Positions 60,101 through 64,000 of a DNA stretch of 64,000 nt are shown here, piece by piece. The notes beneath the pieces are model-generated. The model was not told the DNA's origin. It did no database searches and saw only the letters and a list, made by a program, of their open reading frames with translations. Each line of letters opens with the position of its first letter. The stretch's first letter is position 1. The stretch lies in contig VZSE01005034.1 of assembly GCA_013398275.1 (NCBI GenBank), positions 338,013 through 402,012 of the forward strand. Reading direction: 5' to 3'. A program made the translations under genes and the position numbers. Source of the DNA: Promerops cafer (lineage: Eukaryota > Chordata > Aves > Passeriformes > Nectariniidae).

Positions 60101-62562
60101 CTGTGAAGCAAAAGGAGAAATTCAATATAAAGTAAACAAACCATGTCAAAAGGTAGAACTACTTTTTCTCTTTGTTACCAGGTTTATTCAGTAAGATGAC
60201 TAACTGCTCTTCACAGACAAGAGCAATAGACTCATGCTTGTCACAAAATGAAAAGATAAGTATCTAACACTTTAAATGTGCTGACCTGAATTAATTATGG
60301 TTAAGGCTGTTAAAAATATATAAATATATGATTCAAGGCTTTTGGGTCTGGTTTTGCCCAACAAAATGTAAGCTAGCTATAGAAACAGTAATAGTACAAA
60401 AATAATAAGTATTTGATTTCCCTCATCTTAACAGAAAGAGGAACAGGTTATATACTGCATTTTCTATGGGAGAAATGAAGATTTGCACCAAATGCTTTAA
60501 TATTTACATGGATTTATGATGGTGACATTTCTTTTGAAGTCTGTGTGTGGCTGTTGCTGGGCCACCTCATACTGCACAGATAGAGCGTAAGGCAGTTTTA
60601 CAAATGGGTGAGATTCCTACCAGATTAGCCACCAGATCTTCAAATGTACATTAAACAAAAGCATCTCTTATTGCATTGCCTGTATCATATTCCTCCTCAC
60701 TGGCACTGTTACAAGGGATGCAGGTGGTAGGGCTGGTGTTCTGCATTCTCCAGTTGCCACCTCCTGAGGGCCATATGTAGTTAGAAAAGCTTCTAGCTAT
60801 TGCTCTGATGGATGCTTAGGGATTACTTTACTGTAGAATTGAGCCCAAGGACTTGGGAAAAGCATGAACAGCAGTCCTAGACAATTTTGTGCACATCTCA
60901 TCATTGTTTTCTCACACTATGCATGGTTGCATAGTATATTCTGTATGGATTTTTGATCTTTCCAGTATTTTAGCAGATCCATCACTGGTTTGTGCCCTGC
61001 TTTGACACAGAGTTAGAGTCATATAATGCTTTTCGAGGGATCTGTGCAATGCTGTTGTCTCATAAGTGATTAAAAATGACAACCTCACCAAAAAAATTCC
61101 CTGAAGTTCCAAGGCAAAAATAAAATAATACAGTTACAATGTGATTGATTATTGCTTAAGGGAGAATAAAGTATTACAAAGTAAATTAATTTTGTGCCAG
61201 TCTTACAGAACGAGCACCTTTTCACTGTGTATGAACTGGAAAGGAAGCAGCTGCTGTAAAGTTTCTTCCCCATGGTTCTCATTACTCAACAAGACTGAGC
61301 TGGATCTTTCCAAAGAGGGAAAGGAAATTCTCAGTGAGTTCTCAGTGAGGCTACCATTTATTATACTTAATATCATTATGGTTTTGGTTGCATTTAAGCA
61401 CTAGAACTTTCAGAGTATGACTCTTAAACTTTCTGCTGTGCAGACACAGTACATAGTGCCCATCTTGAAGACCTCTGATTTGTTAATTTCTCTAGTGCTA
61501 CTTTGATGGCTTTTTCTGTTGTTGATTTGTTAAAAAGAACTGTCTGCTGTAAATAAATGTATTATATGTGTGATCAGACTAAACTAGGTAACATGATACT
61601 TTCTCTGGCCTTGAAATCTATGAACTCCGGCCACCAAATACTACAAACTGAGAGATATATTTTTCATGTTTTGAACTGCTGAATGTTCTTAGATGATATT
61701 GTAAGTGCTATGTATTATTTACTCCAGTACAAAAAAGCCCCAACTCATAAAACTAGAATTTCACCAAATATGTTAGCAAAAGAACAACAATATAAACCAC
61801 AAATGTTAATAAAACACAGGCCTTAACAACCCAATTTACACATGGTTAAATTCCAATGAAAACCGATCCGCTTGCAAAGACATTGAATCAAAGCAGGGCC
61901 ACAAACTTCAATTTAAATGAAATTGTAACTAAAATTAACATCTATTCATGATTTATACATAGAAGTATTTAGACTAGAATATGTTAAAATTCTGCACCTA
62001 AAATGATACTGTACATGCAGATTAATGAACTGTGCCTATCTGAGTTTCATTCAGAGATTTTCATGAGCCAAATTTAATCTCTATAAAACTTTGTGGAGCT
62101 ACACCAAGATACAATATTTATATTATTAATAAATAATTCACATTTAGTAGCAGTGCTATGGAAATACTGCTTAGATGATTTAAAATGTGCTTAGTTGCAC
62201 TGAAGCACAGTACCATAAAACATAAGGTTGAATTAAGTATCCAAATAAATTTCAGTTACTGAAGGGGGGAAAAAAAAAGAGACGACAATATATTCCAGAG
62301 AAAATAAGCAAAAATTACTTGTCTATTATTGTTAATGTACCAAAAAGACTTGAACAAGCTTTTGTTAGTCTTTACCTAAGACTTAACATTATGAAAACTG
62401 GATGTAAATTTGAGATTAGTAATGTGGACTTACCGAGTTCTGCTAAATTGCCAAACGCAACAAGGCACATTTCTGTCAGAGCTGCATTTTGGCAATGAAT
62501 ACCCAACAATTTCACTAACGTAGGAATAACACCCATATTGATAAGCTGTGACTGCAAGGTAT
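44975..62562 (-). CDS. RAP1GDS1: SmgGDS (Rap1 GTPase-GDP dissociation stimulator 1), spliced CDS, 5' partial
   Basis: Ten - strand exons in transcript order: 62562-62434, 60100-59975, 57439-57296, 57032-56901, 56498-56364, 54831-54706, 53720-53581, 50720-50594, 49309-49181, 45102-44975. They join without frameshift into 438 residues, matching 170-607 of the 607-residue form. By family knowledge SmgGDS is a cytosolic protein made almost wholly of armadillo repeats. It binds the polybasic tails of small GTPases (RhoA, Rac1, Rap1, K-Ras), chaperones their prenylation and promotes GDP release from RhoA/C. The exons show repeated armadillo helices (LVKLLG, LAGALAIANFA, ALSALRNLA and similar). Compared with human as I recall it, differences are few and conservative. 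Exons for residues 1-169 lie beyond the window. Confidence 0.97.
45103..49180 (-). other. RAP1GDS1: RAP1GDS1 last intron
   Basis: A 4.1-kb intron from GTGAGT (49180) to CAG (45103-45105). It contains a CR1 fragment in the opposite orientation to the gene (46421-47172). No other gene was recognised. Confidence 0.9.
46421..47172 (+). mobile_element. CR1-type LINE 3' fragment, antisense in RAP1GDS1
   Basis: The fragment opens with the end of the reverse-transcriptase ORF: codons at about 46430-46490 read LKFSKGKCRVLHLGKNNP, a typical CR1 segment. CR1 3' landmarks follow in order: ATGAGCCAGCAATGTGTCCT, AAGAAGGCCATTGGTATCCT, CAGTTCTGGGCTCCTCAGTA, CAAAGATGATTAAGGGACTG, GACAAGAGGCAACAGGCAGA. It ends with GGTCCCTTCCAACTTGATCC and the octamers ATTCTGTG and ATTCTGCG (47157-47172). 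Frames are broken, so it is a dead 5'-truncated copy. The exact 5' edge is uncertain and may lie up to 60 nt further left. Confidence 0.93.
49181..49309 (-). CDS. RAP1GDS1: RAP1GDS1 exon (residues 523-565)
   Basis: A 129-nt exon reading TAEKDLENAQLVQILHRLLS, then SAPEIKYNSMVLICALIGS. The acceptor is TATTTCAG and the donor is GTGAGT at 49180. It is a phase-1 exon on both sides. The first, split codon is GTC (Val), where the human form, as I recall it, has Gly. Confidence 0.97.
49310..50593 (-). other. RAP1GDS1: RAP1GDS1 intron
   Basis: A 1.3-kb intron from GTGAGT to TTTCAG. Nothing else was recognised in it. Confidence 0.9.
50594..50720 (-). CDS. RAP1GDS1: RAP1GDS1 exon (residues 481-522)
   Basis: A 127-nt exon starting in phase 0 with DVIRTIVQSGGIKHLVTMAT and ending ALVALALIAALEL plus one base. 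It forms a late armadillo repeat. The acceptor is TTATTTTAG and the donor is GTGAGT at 50593. Confidence 0.97.
50721..53580 (-). other. RAP1GDS1: RAP1GDS1 intron
   Basis: A 2.9-kb AT-rich intron. No gene or recognisable repeat was seen. Confidence 0.9.
53581..53720 (-). CDS. RAP1GDS1: RAP1GDS1 exon (residues 434-480)
   Basis: A 140-nt exon entered in phase 1 and left in phase 0. It reads EAAEQLGKNVKLVERLVEWC, then DHAGVMGESNRLLSALIRHS and KSK. The acceptor is CATGTAG, which lacks a strong polypyrimidine tract (TGTTGTTGGCTCCGGCATCATGTAG). The donor is GTAAGT at 53580. Confidence 0.97.
53721..54705 (-). other. RAP1GDS1: RAP1GDS1 intron
   Basis: A 985-nt intron containing a 19-nt A run on the + strand at 53889-53907. 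Nothing else was recognised. Confidence 0.9.
53889..53907. repeat. Poly(A)/poly(T) tract
   Basis: Nineteen consecutive A on the + strand, preceded seven bases earlier by AATAAA. No retroposon body can be recognised beside it. Confidence 0.9.
54706..54831 (-). CDS. RAP1GDS1: RAP1GDS1 exon (residues 392-433)
   Basis: A 126-nt symmetric phase-1 exon. After the split Val codon it reads VNKAKMLSAGVAEAVLKFLR, then PPVQFKLLGTLRMLIDAQ. The acceptor is CATGCAG and the donor is GTAAAA at 54705. Confidence 0.97.
54832..56363 (-). other. RAP1GDS1: RAP1GDS1 intron
   Basis: A 1.5-kb intron from GTAAGC to TGCAG. Nothing else was recognised. Confidence 0.9.
56364..56498 (-). CDS. RAP1GDS1: RAP1GDS1 exon (residues 347-391)
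   Basis: A 135-nt symmetric phase-1 exon: GNCIHMVDNGIVQKLMDLLD, then VEDGNVTVQHAALSALRNLA and IP. This is a textbook armadillo repeat. The acceptor is CACACAG and the donor is GTAAGC at 56363. Confidence 0.97.
56499..56900 (-). other. RAP1GDS1: RAP1GDS1 intron
   Basis: A 402-nt intron from GTAAGA to ACACAG. Nothing else is in it. Confidence 0.9.
56901..57032 (-). CDS. RAP1GDS1: RAP1GDS1 exon (residues 303-346)
   Basis: A 132-nt symmetric phase-1 exon: ESMQKLFEGGKGSVFQRVLS, then WIPSNSHQLQLAGALAIANF and ARN. The acceptor is TTACCCCAG and the donor is GTAAGA at 56900. A longer open frame over the same bases is a shadow in another frame. Confidence 0.97.
57296..57439 (-). CDS. RAP1GDS1: RAP1GDS1 exon (residues 255-302)
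   Basis: A 144-nt symmetric phase-1 exon: VIKLQLVEAGLVECLLEIVQ, then the acidic stretch DSDKEDDIAELKT and SDLMVLLLLG. The acceptor is TTTTCCAG and the donor is GTAAGT at 57295. The intron after it in transcript order is only 263 nt (57033-57295). Confidence 0.97.
57440..59974 (-). other. RAP1GDS1: RAP1GDS1 intron
   Basis: A 2.5-kb AT-rich intron from GTGAGA to TTTCCAG. No gene or recognisable repeat was seen. Confidence 0.9.
59975..60100 (-). CDS. RAP1GDS1: RAP1GDS1 exon (residues 213-254)
   Basis: A 126-nt symmetric phase-1 exon: SSKEQFAYTNIAEELVKLFK, then QIEHDKKEMIFEVLAPLAEN. The acceptor is TTCACAG and the donor is GTGAGA at 59974. Confidence 0.97.
60101..62433 (-). other. RAP1GDS1: RAP1GDS1 intron
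   Basis: A 2.3-kb intron from GTAAGT to TTCACAG. Nothing else was recognised. Confidence 0.9.
62434..62562 (-). CDS. RAP1GDS1: RAP1GDS1 exon (residues 170-212)
   Basis: A 129-nt symmetric phase-1 exon: TLQSQLINMGVIPTLVKLLG, then HCQNAALTEMCLVAFGNLAE and L. The acceptor is TTTTTACGTAG (a G within the tract is slightly unusual). The donor is GTAAGT at 62433. It is the most 5' RAP1GDS1 exon that can be assigned with certainty. Confidence 0.97.
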
Positions 62563-64000
62563 CTACGTAAAAAGAGAGTACAACAGTGAGTTAGCATTTC
62601 TCTTCATAGTACTGTTCTTCTAACCAAAAAAGCATTTTTCACACAAAGCAACGTCTAGGCTAAGCAGCATTAAAATGTCTGTCTCCTCTACTCTTCAGAC
62701 TTGGATTTGGTCCAGATTTGAGATATGGACTCATAATTCTCCTTGTCCCTGGCAATGGAATGTACTTCCAGAAATATTCCTTCCTCATCTGGTCATAGGG
62801 TATAGTGAATTATGCAACTACTGACAATTTTGTGGTTATCAGGTTCCTAATAAATGTCAAGTTTGATTCTGGGCTCACTGAGACTAGCTGACTGAAATTG
62901 ACCTGAACTAGGTCAGTGAAACAGTGGTTTATCTAAGAGCTTTTTCTATATACTCTTTTTAAAATTAAAGATCAAAACTGGAAAATTAAAATTAGAATGA
63001 ATATAAACTGGCACTGAAATAAACATGAAAAGTTTTATAAACACAGGAAGTCACAATGTAGATTATGAAGAGCTTGAGAAAAAAGAAAGTTTAATAAAGA
63101 CAAAAAATGGAAGGTTTAAGAAAAGTCCTTAGAAGCCATTCTGATAATTTCTTGCATAGGATGAAAGTTTATAGTATTTACAAGTAAGAAAAGTATTGCT
63201 CCTAGGTGACTGCAAATAGAAAGATGCTTTGATGGTTAGGCAGAAACATGATTGGTTTAAAAGATTATTTATAACAGTATTTCCTTTTACACATTTTACC
63301 TATAACATAGCAAAGAAGAAAAACATTGTTTCACAGTTGAATAGAATGAAGCAGACATGAACACACCAGATTTTGTTTAGTAATTTTCCTAAGCATCTTT
63401 TTTTCCTTTGTTTCTAAAGCACTTCAACTATGTTTAAATGTTACAGACTCACAAGACAAGGATCCAAAGCCCAGTGAAGTCAATAGAATTTTATTACTTC
63501 ATTTAGCTTTTGGTCAAGCCCTACTGGGAAATTCTGGGCTGGGGTTTTGTTGTTGTTGCTTTTTTTGGGTTTTGTTTTGTTTGTTTTCTCATTTGTTTGT
63601 TTGTTGGTTTTTTTTAGTGTGGTTTTCTTGTTAAGGAATTCATTCTAGGCAACTGAAATCAGTTGGAGTTCTTATATCTGTGGCATCAGAGCCATGCAAA
63701 ATTGCAGATTTTTACAGGGAGATAAAAACATAAGACATCTGAAGTTTAGCAAATTTAGAATCGTCTCATGCTCTCAAAAAACTCTTTGAAATTTTCATAT
63801 AATGAAAATTATGATACTATTCCAGAATGTCTAGCTCATTTGTATTCAGGATAAAATACTTTGATAATAATTATTAGTTTGGAATACCAAGTAAGTAAAT
63901 GGCATGGTTATTACAGGTTATTGGGGATGAGCAGGAATCCTTATGGCTTGACATTTTCAATGAAACTGTATTACTTACCAGTAACTGAATTTCCTTTTTT
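62563..64000 (-). other. RAP1GDS1: RAP1GDS1 intron, running off the window
   Basis: Sequence upstream of the residue-170 exon. It includes a TTTG-rich tract at 63541-63620. The very end holds a strong donor-like site, GTAAGT after ACTG on the - strand (near 63978), but the few bases before it do not match the expected preceding exon. Confidence 0.8.
63541..63620. repeat. TTTG-rich low-complexity tract
   Basis: Irregular TTG, TTTG and TTTTG units on the + strand in a RAP1GDS1 intron. On the gene's sense strand it reads as CAAA repeats. Confidence 0.8.

Noticed and set aside
1..64000. Search for an undescribed system (RNA gene cluster, viral insertion, satellite array).
   Set aside because: Reading both strands showed only two ordinary vertebrate genes, CR1 remnants and simple repeats; no tRNA box pairs, viral genes or tandem satellites were recognised.

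Overview
The window looks like avian nuclear DNA. It is AT-rich, intron-dominated vertebrate sequence, it carries two decayed CR1-type LINE 3' ends (one terminating in ATTCTGTG-like octamers), and I saw no Alu or L1 sequence. It holds parts of two well-known vertebrate genes arranged tail to tail. TSPAN5 (tetraspanin-5) is on the + strand and RAP1GDS1 (SmgGDS, an armadillo-repeat chaperone and exchange factor for small GTPases) is on the - strand. As I recall, these two genes are also neighbours in human 4q23, so this appears to be conserved synteny. No prokaryotic feature, CRISPR array, rRNA or tRNA was seen.

Layout: 1-16977 is the 3' part of TSPAN5 intron 1; exon 1, with the start codon and promoter, lies upstream of the window. 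Coding exons 2-8 are 16978-17028, 28033-28179, 30011-30181, 32073-32198, 35234-35281, 35413-35529 and 36076-36141. Together they encode 241 residues, matching residues 28-268 of the 268-residue protein. A long 3' UTR follows, to a strong AATAAA at 41280-41285, with an earlier good candidate at 40565. About 3.1 kb of apparently gene-free DNA (roughly 41300-44440) separates the two transcripts. RAP1GDS1 then reads leftward: a polyA signal at 44458-44463, the stop codon at 44975-44977, and ten coding exons up to 62562. These encode residues 170-607 of the 607-residue form; the 5' exons lie beyond 64000.

In every internal exon the splice sites are canonical GT-AG and the exon lengths and phases add up exactly, so both coding models are well supported. 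TSPAN5 exons are all phase 0. Most RAP1GDS1 exons are symmetric phase-1 units of about one armadillo repeat each. The two proteins act separately: TSPAN5 is a membrane scaffold of the ADAM10-binding TspanC8 group, and SmgGDS is cytosolic and handles Rho/Rap family GTPases. Their adjacency says nothing about a shared pathway.

The remaining sequence is introns, UTRs, simple repeats and CR1 remnants. One antisense open stretch in TSPAN5 intron 1 (4060-4537) might be a degraded coding fragment, but I could not identify it. I found no convincing evidence of an undescribed biological system; the findings are modest splice, polyadenylation and repeat observations.
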